DNA of 64,000 bases from Pacificimonas aurantium (GTDB lineage: Bacteria; Pseudomonadota; Alphaproteobacteria; Sphingomonadales; Sphingomonadaceae). The stretch covers positions 868,001 to 932,000 of the forward strand of contig NZ_JAGSGB010000001.1 in assembly GCF_020092905.1 (NCBI RefSeq), written 5' to 3'. The notes beneath the pieces are model-generated. The model was not told the origin of the DNA and ran no database searches. It saw nothing but the letters and a program-made list of their open reading frames with translations. Numbering within the stretch: position 1 is the first letter of the stretch; each line of letters begins with the position of its first letter. Position numbers and translations under genes: made by a program. Shown here piece after piece: positions 9,353 to 18,192 of this stretch.

Positions 9353-11200
9353 TCATTCCCCGGGGAGGCGCCGAACCGCCCCTTGGGACGCATTTGACGC
9401 CATGAGGGCATATGCCCTGAGCGCACGTGAAACCTCCCGTTTGCGGCCCTTCGGCGTATAGGCACGGTCTCCACGTTCTTCCTGCGCAGCCTTGCGACGG
9501 GCGAGTTCTTCGGCGTCCACGAGAAGCTCGATCGTCCGCCCGGGAATGTCGATATCGATCGGATCGCCATGTTCGACGAGCGCAATCAGGCCGCCCTCGG
9601 CCGCTTCGGGGGAGACGTGACCGATAGAAAGCCCCGACGTGCCACCGGAAAACCGGCCGTCGGTTACAAGCGCGCAGGCTGCGCCGAGCCCCTTCGCCTT
9701 CAGATATGAGGTAGGGTAGAGCATTTCCTGCATGCCGGGACCCCCGCGGGGGCCTTCATAGCGGATAATGACGACGTCGCCTTCCACGACTTCGCCGCCT
9801 AGGATCCCGGCGACGGCTGCGTCCTGACTCTCGTAGACACGTGCCTTGCCCGAAAAGGTGAGGATGCTGTCGTCGACGCCGGCGGTCTTCACGATACATC
9901 CCTCCGGCGCGAGATTTCCGAACAGGACAGCCAGACCGCCATCCTGCGAATAGGCATGAGCCTGGTCCCGGATCACGCCGCCCTCGCGGTCGATATCGAG
10001 TTCTTCCCACCGACGGTCCTGACTGAATGCAGTCTGCGTCGGGACCCCTCCGGGCGCCGCGCGGTAGAACCGCACCACGTCGGGACTTTCGGTCTGCATG
10101 ACGTCCCACTCCGCCAGCGCGGCCTTCATGGTGGGGGCGTGCACGGTCGGAACCTCATCCTGCAGCAGGCCGGCGCGCTGCAGCTCGCCTAGGATCGCCA
10201 TAACGCCGCCGGCGCGGTGCACATCCTCCATGTGAACATCTCCCCGAGCGGGGGCTACCTTCGACAGACACGGCACGCGGCGGGACAGCCGGTCGATATC
10301 GGAAATATCGAAGTCGATCTCTCCTTCGCGGGCGGCCGCCAGGAGATGAAGCACGGTGTTGGTCGAGCCCCCCATGGCGATATCGAGCGACATCGCGTTT
10401 TCGAACGCGGTGCGGCTGGCGACCTGGCGCGGCAGGACGCTCTCGTCCTCGCGCTCATAGTGCCGGCGCGCCACATCGACGATCAGACGGCCCGCACGCC
10501 GGAACAGCGCCTCGCGGTCAGAATGTGTCGCGAGCACCGAGCCGTTGCCGGGAAGGGACAGGCCCAGCGCCTCCGTCAGGCAGTTCATGCTGTTGGCGGT
10601 GAACATTCCCGAGCAGCTGCCGCAGGTCGGGCAGGCCGAACGCTCGATGGTCTGTACTTCCTCGTCGGTGCGGCTGTCGTCGGCTGCCGCGACCATGGCA
10701 TCAACGAGGTCGAGCGCCTGTGCGCGGCCATCCGCCCACACCACCTTGCCGGCCTCCATCGGCCCGCCGGAGACGAAGACGGCCGGAATGTTGAGACGCA
10801 TGGCCGCCATCAGCATGCCGGGCGTGATCTTGTCGCAATTGGAAATGCAGACGAGCGCGTCTGCGCAGTGGGCATTCGCCATATATTCGACGGCGTCGGC
10901 GATGAGTTCCCGGCTCGGCAGAGAATAGAGCATGCCGGCGTGACCCATGGCGATGCCGTCGTCGACAGCAATGGTATTGAATTCCCGGCCGACACCGCCC
11001 GCCTCAGCGATCTCCTCGCAAACGAGCTGGCCGAGATCCTTCAGGTGAACATGTCCCGGGACGAACTGGGTGAAGCTGTTGGCAACGGCGATGATGGGCT
11101 TGCCGAAATCCTCTTCGGCCATGCCTGTGGCGCGCCACAGGCCGCGCGCACCAGCCATGTTGCGGCCATGAGTGGTCGTGCGGGAGCGATAGGCGGGCAT
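9353..11200 (-). CDS. ilvD: Dihydroxy-acid dehydratase
   Basis: A 615-residue enzyme that dehydrates 2,3-dihydroxy-3-methylbutanoate and its ethyl homologue in valine, leucine and isoleucine synthesis. The start is set at 11200 because [20 protein letters not shown] aligns with the usual IlvD N-terminus; the open frame runs 48 codons further upstream without similarity. Iron-sulfur cluster cysteines are seen in [11 protein letters not shown] and [11 protein letters not shown], and the C-terminal swivel domain contains [16 protein letters not shown]. The length matches the E. coli enzyme. It stands alone on the minus strand, divergent from the flavin monooxygenase operon. Confidence 0.97.
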   Translation of the reverse strand: MPAYRSRTTTHGRNMAGARGLWRATGMAEEDFGKPIIAVANSFTQFVPGHVHLKDLGQLVCEEIAEAGGVGREFNTIAVDDGIAMGHAGMLYSLPSRELIADAVEYMANAHCADALVCISNCDKITPGMLMAAMRLNIPAVFVSGGPMEAGKVVWADGRAQALDLVDAMVAAADDSRTDEEVQTIERSACPTCGSCSGMFTANSMNCLTEALGLSLPGNGSVLATHSDREALFRRAGRLIVDVARRHYEREDESVLPRQVASRTAFENAMSLDIAMGGSTNTVLHLLAAAREGEIDFDISDIDRLSRRVPCLSKVAPARGDVHMEDVHRAGGVMAILGELQRAGLLQDEVPTVHAPTMKAALAEWDVMQTESPDVVRFYRAAPGGVPTQTAFSQDRRWEELDIDREGGVIRDQAHAYSQDGGLAVLFGNLAPEGCIVKTAGVDDSILTFSGKARVYESQDAAVAGILGGEVVEGDVVIIRYEGPRGGPGMQEMLYPTSYLKAKGLGAACALVTDGRFSGGTSGLSIGHVSPEAAEGGLIALVEHGDPIDIDIPGRTIELLVDAEELARRKAAQEERGDRAYTPKGRKREVSRALRAYALMASNASQGAVRRLPGE

Positions 11201-11394
11201 GAATGTGTCTTTCGAAGCGGTAATTTCGGCAATCTTACTACTACCTGAGGCCGCCCCGCGTCCACCCGAGCGCCCGGGACAGGTCAAAATCGGCAGGTAG
11301 GCTTTCCGCGCGATTGGCGGGAAATAGCAAGCCGACGTCCGCACAGAAACGGACGCGAAACCAAATCGAACTCGAATGAGGACTTGGGGAATTT

Positions 11395-12627
11395 ATGGCG
11401 TACGATCTGATCGTCGTCGGCGGCGGCATCGGCGGTTCCGCGCTGGCGGCCACGATGGCCGGGGCCGGATGGTCCGTGCTGCTGCTGGAAAAATCAGCCG
11501 AGTATGAAGACCGCGTGCGCGGAGAGTGGATCTCTCCCTGGGGCGTTGCGGAAACCCAACGCCTGGGTCTGTATGACCTTCTGAAGGGTGCTGGCGGCCA
11601 TCACCTGACCTCGCACGTCACATATGACGAGAGCATTCCGCCGGAGCTCGCCGAGGAGGCTGTCATGCCGCTCGCTCTGCTTCCCGGCGTACCCGGACCG
11701 CTATGCATCCGCCATCCGGTGCATTGCCAGACCCTCTTCGACGAAGCCGGGCGCCGCGGCGCCGAAGCGCTGCGTCCGGTGAAAGTGACAGGCATCGAAC
11801 TCGGCGCCTCGCCGTCGGTTACCTACGAGCATGACGGGCGCACCATCACCGCTTCCGCGCCGCTTGTGGTCGGAGCCGAGGGGCGGCAGTCGAAGGTCCG
11901 CAAGGCTGCGGGGATCGCGCTGAACCAGGACAAGCCGCATCACTGGTTTGCCGGACTGCTGGTGGACGACGTTCATGGCATCGACGAAACGCGTCAGTCC
12001 ATCGGAACGGAGGGTGACTTCGGCTTCCTCGCTTTTCCCCAGGGCGGCAGCCGGGTGCGCGTCTATGGCGGTTATGCGCTCGACGAAATGAAGCGCTTCG
12101 CGGCGAAGGACGGAACCAAAAAATTCCTGGAATCCTTTCGCTTTCGCTCCGCCCCCGCCAACGACGCCATTGCGGAGGGCACTCCGGCAGGTCCGCTATT
12201 TTCCTACTACAACAATGACAGCTGGACCGATGAACCCTTCGCGGAAGGGGCCGTGCTGATCGGCGATGCGGCTGGCTGGAACGATCCGATAAACGGGCTG
12301 GGCCTGTCGATCACCTATCGCGATGTGCGCATCGTGTCGGACCTGCTGAAGGATGCAGGAGCGGGACAGGTCCCGGATTTCCGCCCCTTCGCCGAAGAGC
12401 GTGCCGAACGTATGCGGCGCCTGCGGTTCGCGGGGCAGCTCCAGGCCTCGCTGGATATGGAGTTCGGTGAGGAGGCGAAGGCGCGCAGGCTATCCTATCA
12501 CCAACGCCGCGCGGCCGATCCGGAAGTCGGCATGCATGGTATCGCCATCATGGCCGGCCCGGAAAGCGTTCCCGAAGATTTCTACACCGAGACGCACCGC
12601 AACCGGGTCCTGGGGAGGGCAAGCTGA
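11395..12627 (+). CDS. FAD-dependent monooxygenase (PHBH/UbiH-like)
   Basis: A 410-residue flavoprotein. The N-terminal Rossmann motif is IVVGGGIGGSALAATMAGAG with the ribose-binding acid in LLLEKSAEYE; the second FAD motif is GDAAGWNDPINGLGLS near residue 291. This is the single-component aromatic hydroxylase/UbiH fold, which uses NAD(P)H and oxygen to hydroxylate an activated ring or similar substrate. A GGGGAA sequence sits just before the ATG. Its stop overlaps the start of the SnoaL-like gene (TGATG), and that gene overlaps the kinase gene, so the three are probably translated together. The substrate cannot be told from sequence; a halogenase-like or desaturase-like role is also possible for this superfamily. 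Confidence 0.85.
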   Translation: MAYDLIVVGGGIGGSALAATMAGAGWSVLLLEKSAEYEDRVRGEWISPWGVAETQRLGLYDLLKGAGGHHLTSHVTYDESIPPELAEEAVMPLALLPGVPGPLCIRHPVHCQTLFDEAGRRGAEALRPVKVTGIELGASPSVTYEHDGRTITASAPLVVGAEGRQSKVRKAAGIALNQDKPHHWFAGLLVDDVHGIDETRQSIGTEGDFGFLAFPQGGSRVRVYGGYALDEMKRFAAKDGTKKFLESFRFRSAPANDAIAEGTPAGPLFSYYNNDSWTDEPFAEGAVLIGDAAGWNDPINGLGLSITYRDVRIVSDLLKDAGAGQVPDFRPFAEERAERMRRLRFAGQLQASLDMEFGEEAKARRLSYHQRRAADPEVGMHGIAIMAGPESVPEDFYTETHRNRVLGRAS

Positions 12628-12977
12628 TGGATATCGAACGCTTCAATGCCGACTGGCTGCAAGCCTGGACCGACAAGGATGTCGAACGCCTGCTCGGCTT
12701 TTACCATCCGGAGGCCTATTATGCCGACCCGCAGACCGCAGGCGGAATTACGGGTCATGAGGCCCTTCGCAGCTATCTGACGGCACTGTTCGGGGGAACT
12801 CCCGACATGGAATATCGCCCCGAGACGGTCTGGGCGATCGAGAATGGCTTCTGCGGGCGCTGGTATTGCCATGTCGGTGGAGTAGCGGCTCTGCGCGGCT
12901 TCGACCTCGTCCTCTTCGAGGGAGACAGGATCGGGCATAACGAAGTCTATGTTCACGAACTGGGCGCCGCATCGTGA
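12627..12977 (+). CDS. SnoaL-like / NTF2-fold small protein
   Basis: A 116-residue cone-barrel protein, with the start ATG overlapping the preceding stop by one base. The opening FNADWLQAWTDKDVERLLGF followed by YYADPQTAGGITGHEALRSY is the standard SnoaL/NTF2 arrangement of helix, strand and substrate pocket, and WYCHVGGVAALRGFDLV fits the later strands. Members act as small hydroxylases, isomerases, cyclases or hydratases without cofactor, often next to flavin monooxygenases. Here it lies between a flavin monooxygenase and a kinase-like gene, suggesting it processes the monooxygenase product. The catalytic residues cannot be assigned. Confidence 0.75.
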   Translation: MDIERFNADWLQAWTDKDVERLLGFYHPEAYYADPQTAGGITGHEALRSYLTALFGGTPDMEYRPETVWAIENGFCGRWYCHVGGVAALRGFDLVLFEGDRIGHNEVYVHELGAAS

Positions 12978-14044
12978 TCCCGGACATCCGCGAATGGAAG
13001 CAGATCGACGAAGCCTGGCTGACGGCTGCTCTGAAGGCCGATGGCCTGGATGCCGACGTAGCGGGCTTTGTGGCGCAAAGGGTCGGTACGGGCCAGATCG
13101 GCGACTGCGTACGGTTCGAGCTCGACTATGCGTCCGCTCCTGAGGGGGCGCCGCGGACTCTGGTCGGTAAATTCCCGTCGGAGGGCGAAGAGAGCCGCAG
13201 CACGGGGGTGGCGCTGGGCAATTATCACCGCGAAGTGAAATTCTACCAGATTCTGCGCGACCGGGCGCGGATATCGACGCCGTACAGCTATTTTGCGGAA
13301 GTCGACGAAAACACGCATGACTTCGTTCTGCTGATGTCCGACGCCTCGCCGGCTGAGCAGGGCGATCAGTTGGCGGGCGTCTCGATCGCCGAAGCGATGA
13401 CCGTGATGGGCGAAGCCGCCAAACTGCATGCGGCATTCTGGAACGACGCTACCCTCGACCAGTATCCGTGGGTTTCGGGAACCAGCAACGCCCCGGAACT
13501 CCTGGCGCCGGAGATGTTCGTGCAGCTGTGGGAAGGCTTCAAGCAGCGCTATAGTGATCGCCTGACCGAAAGGGCGCAGCGCGTCGGCGACAGCTATACG
13601 GCCGATATGGAAGCCCATGAGCCGATGAGGGCGGGAAACCGCAGCCTGATCCATACCGACTTCCGACCCGACAATATGCTGTTTGCTACGCCGGCTGGCG
13701 GGGACCCGCTCACGGTCGTGGACTGGCAGTCCTTCGCCTATGGGCCGCCGGCCTCCGACATCGGCTATTTCATTGCCGGGGCGCTGACTCCCGACGAGCG
13801 CAAACAGCATGAAGACAGTCTGATCGGTGCCTATCTGGCGGAGTTGGAACGGCAGGGAGCAGGGCCGTATCGGCGCGAAGAGCTGACCCGGCATTATATT
13901 GCAGGCGCTTACCAGCTGTTTACCACCGCCTATGTGGCGGCCATGCTGGTTACGCAAACGGCGCGCGGCGATGATATGTTCTTCCGCATGCTGAACGGCG
14001 CGGTGGACCTGATCTTCGATCACGGCGCCGATTCGGTCGACTAA
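12974..14044 (+). CDS. Phosphotransferase of the ecdysteroid-kinase-like / APH superfamily
   Basis: A 356-residue protein with a GTG start at 12974 that overlaps the preceding stop (GTGA). The catalytic loop is LIHTDFRPDNMLF near residue 226 and the metal-binding aspartate is in VVDWQSFAYGPPASDIGYF near residue 249. The N-terminal lobe has GQIGDCVRFELDY and TLVGKFPS with the candidate ATP-binding lysine, and YHREVKFYQIL with the helix glutamate. This pattern (CHK/EcKL kinases) phosphorylates hydroxyl groups of small lipophilic molecules. Coupling with a hydroxylase and a SnoaL-like protein suggests that a freshly introduced hydroxyl is the target. It is more distant from the APH kinases at 31855 and 35087 than those are from each other. 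Confidence 0.8.
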   Translation: MIPDIREWKQIDEAWLTAALKADGLDADVAGFVAQRVGTGQIGDCVRFELDYASAPEGAPRTLVGKFPSEGEESRSTGVALGNYHREVKFYQILRDRARISTPYSYFAEVDENTHDFVLLMSDASPAEQGDQLAGVSIAEAMTVMGEAAKLHAAFWNDATLDQYPWVSGTSNAPELLAPEMFVQLWEGFKQRYSDRLTERAQRVGDSYTADMEAHEPMRAGNRSLIHTDFRPDNMLFATPAGGDPLTVVDWQSFAYGPPASDIGYFIAGALTPDERKQHEDSLIGAYLAELERQGAGPYRREELTRHYIAGAYQLFTTAYVAAMLVTQTARGDDMFFRMLNGAVDLIFDHGADSVD

Positions 14045-14202
14045 CTCGGTCGACTAGGGCATCCCGCGAACCCGTAGTGACGCAGTCAGCGGCAATTGCT
14101 AGCTGCGCGGAAGCGTGGCGGCAGCCGCGCTGATCGTTTTGGGAAGGCGGGCGGCTATGGGGGTGGCGCGCACCGGCGAAGGCGGAGTGGCGGATCAGCG
14201 AC

Positions 14203-14718
14203 ATGGCGGACGGTCTGGTTTCCGTATTTGCCGCCGAGCGCGACGCGCTGCTTCGGTTCCTGCGCGCACGCGGAGCAGGCGACGAGGCGGAGGACCTGCT
14301 TCAGGATCTGTGGCTGAAACTGCGCCGTGCGCCGCCGCGCGGCCCGGTCTCCGACCCGCGCGCTTATCTGTTCCGCGCTGCCAACAACCTGATGCTGGAT
14401 CGCGCCAGAGCCGGCCGCGACCGGCGCCGGCGCGAGCGGGAGTGGAGCAGGCCGCTCGACGATGCGGTGCCGGACCGGTCCGATGAGCCGTCTCCGGAAC
14501 AGGCGCTGCTCGCGCGGCGTGAGCTCGAGGCGGTGCAGCGGATGCTCGAGGAGCTGGGCGAGCCGACAATGACGATCTTTCGCAGCTATCGTCTGGACGG
14601 CATGCCGCAGAAGCGGATCGCCGAACGGCAGGGCCTTAGCCTCAGTGCCGTCGAGAAGCACCTGCAGAAGGCGTACCGTGCCCTGATCGCCTTTAAGAGG
14701 AGGCGGGATGCGGAATAA
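14203..14718 (+). CDS. ECF-type RNA polymerase sigma factor (FecI-like)
   Basis: A 171-residue sigma factor. Region 2 includes AERDALLRFLRARGAGDEAE, DLLQDLWLKL and RAYLFRAANNLMLDRAR; region 4 includes LEELGEPTMTIFRSYRLDG and QKRIAERQGLSLSAVEKHLQ, the helix-turn-helix that contacts the -35 element. It is followed after 36 bases by the FecR gene and then by an STN-domain TonB receptor. That order is the classic cell-surface signalling set, in which ligand binding by the receptor releases the sigma factor through FecR. No strong ribosome binding site is seen before the ATG, so a start a few codons away cannot be excluded. Confidence 0.92.
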   Translation: MADGLVSVFAAERDALLRFLRARGAGDEAEDLLQDLWLKLRRAPPRGPVSDPRAYLFRAANNLMLDRARAGRDRRRREREWSRPLDDAVPDRSDEPSPEQALLARRELEAVQRMLEELGEPTMTIFRSYRLDGMPQKRIAERQGLSLSAVEKHLQKAYRALIAFKRRRDAE

Positions 14719-14754
14719 AGCCAACGAGTCCGTCTTCTCTGTGGGGACTAGGAC

Positions 14755-15693
14755 ATGACCGACGTGACACACAGAGAAGACGAAGCCCTGATTTGGATCA
14801 TCCGCATGCGGGACCCCGCCTTTGCGGACTGGGACGGTTTTACCGCGTGGCTGGAAGGAAGTCCCCGCAACGCGTCGACCTTCGACGAGATGGCGCTGGC
14901 GGAAGAGGAGGCGGTCGGCCTGCTCGAAACTTGGAATGCAGGGCGACCTGCCAATGACGAGGGTCAAGCGGCAGCTTTGCGGACGACAATGCCGCGCCGC
15001 GCGTTTTTCGGCGCCGCCGTCGCGGCAGCCGTGCTGGCGTCCATCGGCGGCTATTCGCTGATCGAGAGCGAGCCAGAGCTGTCGCGGGTCGAAGTGGCTG
15101 CCGGGGCGCGCCAGAGCGTGACGTTGGAGGATGGTAGCCGCATCGAACTGAACGGACCGGCGCAGCTGGCCTATGTGCCAGACGGGCGGTCCGCCACGCT
15201 GTTGTCCGGGGAGGCGCATTTCGAAGTCGTTCACGATGAGAGCCAGCCGTTCGTGGTCGAAGTCAAGGGGCGGCGCGTGGTCGATATGGGAACGGCGTTC
15301 AACATAGCGGTCGGTCAGTCCATTCTGGATATCGAGGTATCGGAGGGGCGGGTCAGTGTCGATCCGGCTGACAGCGCGATCGAACTTGAGGCCGGAGAGG
15401 CGCTGACGATCAGCGGAAGCCGCGCCGTGCGCCGCAAGGTATCGCCGCAGAATGTCGCGAGTTGGCGCAGCGGCCGACTGGTCTATGCGAACGCGCCGCT
15501 CAGCCTGGTGGCGCGCGATGTCGGTCGCAACCTCGGCACGGACATTCGCCTGGATGCCAGTCTTGCGGGGTCCAGTTTCACCGGTACGATCCAGCTGGAG
15601 GGTAAGGCGGAGGACCTCGTGCCCGTCATCGGGCGGCTTGCCGGTGGCCAAGCGCGCCGCGAAGGCGCGGTCTGGATCCTTTCAAAGGACTGA
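14755..15693 (+). CDS. FecR-family anti-sigma factor / sensor
   Basis: A 312-residue inner-membrane protein. The cytoplasmic N-terminal region (DUF4880-like) shows DPAFADWDGFTAWLEGSPRN. A membrane segment begins after the Arg pair in MPRRAFFGAAVAAAVLAS near residue 80. The periplasmic FecR domain has SVTLEDGSRIELN and GEAHFEVVHDESQPFVVEVK, and the C-terminal part resembles the STN-interacting region. It should hold the sigma factor at 14203 inactive until signalled by the receptor encoded directly downstream, whose start codon follows this stop by a single base. Confidence 0.92.
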   Translation: MTDVTHREDEALIWIIRMRDPAFADWDGFTAWLEGSPRNASTFDEMALAEEEAVGLLETWNAGRPANDEGQAAALRTTMPRRAFFGAAVAAAVLASIGGYSLIESEPELSRVEVAAGARQSVTLEDGSRIELNGPAQLAYVPDGRSATLLSGEAHFEVVHDESQPFVVEVKGRRVVDMGTAFNIAVGQSILDIEVSEGRVSVDPADSAIELEAGEALTISGSRAVRRKVSPQNVASWRSGRLVYANAPLSLVARDVGRNLGTDIRLDASLAGSSFTGTIQLEGKAEDLVPVIGRLAGGQARREGAVWILSKD

Positions 15694-15694
15694 C

Positions 15695-18061
15695 GTGCGA
15701 AGATGGTCGATTGCCATTGCGGGCGCTGCGCTTCTGGCGTCCTCGCCTCTCATCGCGAGGGAGCGGCCTTCTGCGGCGCCTTATGTTGATGTGCCGGCAG
15801 GGCCTCTGGCCGAATCGCTGACCCGCCTGTCCGAGCAGGCTGGCCTAAGCATCTCCGTTGCGGACAGATCGGTTGCGCGCCTTGCAGCCTCGGCCGTGCG
15901 AGGAAGGATGGCGGGTAGCAAGGCATTGGTCCGTCTGCTCGCGGGCCTGCCTGTGCGTATCGTTCAGGTGGGCGAACGCGCCTGGCGGATCGAGGCCGAT
16001 CCCGGGACTCTCAACCGAAGCCCTGTTGCTCGCCAGATGCAGATCGAGACAGCCAGCCAGATTCAGCTCGCCTCCGCTGCGCCGATAACGATCACGGCCA
16101 GCAAACGCGGACTCACCTTTGCCAATTACGCGGGGCCTGCCGTCGTCCTTGGCGAAAGCGAGACCGAGTTCTTCAATGCCGGGACGGGGACCGATGCGAT
16201 CGTCGACCGGGTTGCGACAATCGCCTCCACCCATGGAGGATCGGGCCGAAATAAGCTTTTCATCCGCGGCATCGCGGATTCGAGCTTTCTCGGGCCGACA
16301 CAGGCGACAGTGGGTCAGTATCTTGGCGATACGAGGCTGAACTATAACGCGCCCGACCCCGACCTGATGCTGTACGACATCAGCCGGATCGAGATTCTCG
16401 AGGGGCCGCAAGGCACGCTCTATGGTGCAGGCTCGCTGGGCGGCGTCATTCGCGTTGTACCGAACGCGCCCGATCCCGGCGAACTCGCCCTGAAAGCGAA
16501 TGGCGGCGCATCGCTGACGCAGCATGGCGATCCGGGGGGCGACCTCGGAGCGGCATTCAATCTGCCGATTGCCACAGGCGGCGCAGCGGTACGGGTGGTT
16601 GGCTACGGTGCAATCGAAGGCGGGTATATCGACGATACCGGCCGCCAGCTCGAAGACATCAACCGGGTGGAAACCTATGGCGGGCGGGCGTCCCTCCGCT
16701 GGACGCCGAGCGCGAATTGGGTCGTCGATGTCAGCGGCGCCTTTCAGACGCTCGATGCCCGTGACAGTCAGTTTGCCGACCGTGACGCGCCGCCCTGGAC
16801 GAGGGAAAGCGCAGTTTCACAGGGCTATTCGAGCGATTTCGTGCTTGCCGACCTGACCATTACCGGAAACTGGGGCGACATCAGTCTCGTCTCCTCGACC
16901 GGTGTGGTCAGGCAGAACCGCGACGAACAATATGATGCCTCGCCGCCGGACGGGCCGAGTGCCGTCTTCCTGCAATCGAGCGAGTCGCTGCTGCTCACCA
17001 CCGAGAACCGAATATCAAAGGATATGAACGGCGGTTTCGGCTGGGTCGCCGGGCTGAGCCTGCTGCGCAACGAGGTGAGTACCACGCGGTCGTCCTTTGC
17101 GGCGAACCTCAGCAGCTCGTTGACAGGCGTTGAGAATGACGTCGAGGAGGCCACATTGTTCGCAGAAGGCTCGGTCGAGCCTGCGGATGGCCTGGTGCTG
17201 ACTGCGGGCGGGCGAGCCACCTATGCGCGGCTGACGGGTAGGGGCCGCAATGTGGCCTCCCAGTTCATTGTCGAGGCTGCGGAGGCCGCCGCAGCGCGTG
17301 AGGAAACGACCTTCCTTCCCTCGGTCGGGCTGCTGTACCGCGCGACCGGCGACGTCAGTCTGTTCGCCAGGTACCAGGAGGGGTTCCGGCCCGGGGGGCT
17401 GGCGGTACGCAACCAATTCGTACAGCGTTTCAAGAACGATCGTGTCGCCACGGTGGAAGCGGGGCTGCGCGTTTCCGCGCCGCACCTCTCCTTCTCTGCC
17501 ACGCTGGCACATACCGACTGGGACGATATCCAGGCCGACATCATTCTGGTGGGCGGTTTTCCGACGACCGCCAATATCGGCGACGGTCGCCTAGACAGCC
17601 TGGACCTGCGCGGCGAATGGCAACCCCTTCGGGGTTTGTCGCTCAGCGGCGGCCTGTTCCTCAACGATAGCGAGGTGACCGAGCCCGCCGCGGACCTTCG
17701 CCTCGCGAACGATGCCAGGCTTCCCAACGTCGCGGATCTGGGCGCTCAGGCCCGTGTCGCCTATGAAGCGCCCCTTCGGGACGGCGTGCGGCTGAACGCG
17801 GCGCTGGCCGCTCACTATGTCGGCAGTTCGCAGGTCGGGCTTCCGGGCATGGCCGATCAGCCGCAGGGCGACTATGCCGAAGCAGAAATCCATATCCGGC
17901 TCGGCACCGACAACCACGGCATTTCTCTGGGCGTTACAAACCTGTTCGACACCGCAGCAAACCGGTTTTCCGTGGGTACGCCCTTCACGCTAGACCATCG
18001 GGCCCAGGTCACGCCCCTGCGACCGCGCACCGTCCGTCTGGGCTTCGACGCCAGTTTCTGA
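15695..18061 (+). CDS. TonB-dependent receptor with N-terminal STN signalling domain (FecA-like)
   Basis: A 788-residue outer-membrane receptor. I choose the GTG at 15695 because AAAGGA lies 5 bases upstream and the next residues (RRWSIAIAGAALLASSPLIA) form a signal peptide; the frame extends upstream only inside the FecR gene. The STN domain covers about residues 30-105 (VPAGPLAESLTRLSEQAGLS). A TonB box is at ITITASKRG near residue 130, the plug contains FIRGIADSS and RIEILEGPQGTLYGAGSLGG, and the barrel ends with RTVRLGFDASF. The STN domain and neighbours identify a transducer that imports a ligand and signals through FecR. The ligand (siderophore, heme or another compound) is not evident; no iron genes are adjacent. 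Confidence 0.92.
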   Translation: MRRWSIAIAGAALLASSPLIARERPSAAPYVDVPAGPLAESLTRLSEQAGLSISVADRSVARLAASAVRGRMAGSKALVRLLAGLPVRIVQVGERAWRIEADPGTLNRSPVARQMQIETASQIQLASAAPITITASKRGLTFANYAGPAVVLGESETEFFNAGTGTDAIVDRVATIASTHGGSGRNKLFIRGIADSSFLGPTQATVGQYLGDTRLNYNAPDPDLMLYDISRIEILEGPQGTLYGAGSLGGVIRVVPNAPDPGELALKANGGASLTQHGDPGGDLGAAFNLPIATGGAAVRVVGYGAIEGGYIDDTGRQLEDINRVETYGGRASLRWTPSANWVVDVSGAFQTLDARDSQFADRDAPPWTRESAVSQGYSSDFVLADLTITGNWGDISLVSSTGVVRQNRDEQYDASPPDGPSAVFLQSSESLLLTTENRISKDMNGGFGWVAGLSLLRNEVSTTRSSFAANLSSSLTGVENDVEEATLFAEGSVEPADGLVLTAGGRATYARLTGRGRNVASQFIVEAAEAAAAREETTFLPSVGLLYRATGDVSLFARYQEGFRPGGLAVRNQFVQRFKNDRVATVEAGLRVSAPHLSFSATLAHTDWDDIQADIILVGGFPTTANIGDGRLDSLDLRGEWQPLRGLSLSGGLFLNDSEVTEPAADLRLANDARLPNVADLGAQARVAYEAPLRDGVRLNAALAAHYVGSSQVGLPGMADQPQGDYAEAEIHIRLGTDNHGISLGVTNLFDTAANRFSVGTPFTLDHRAQVTPLRPRTVRLGFDASF

Positions 18062-18192
18062 AGGCGCGCTTTCCCGCAACGGCGTCATGGGTTGAAAAAA
18101 ATCTCGGCTGAGCTTGCGGGTCTGGGACGTCGACAACGTCCTTGTTCTCGAGGGCCGCCGTCTCACGAGCGTTCCGAAAGAAAAGGGAAGTT

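Noticed and set aside
14155-15651. Minus-strand frame of 498 codons
   Set aside because: It mirrors the sigma factor and FecR genes; high GC makes long antisense frames common and its translation shows no family motifs.
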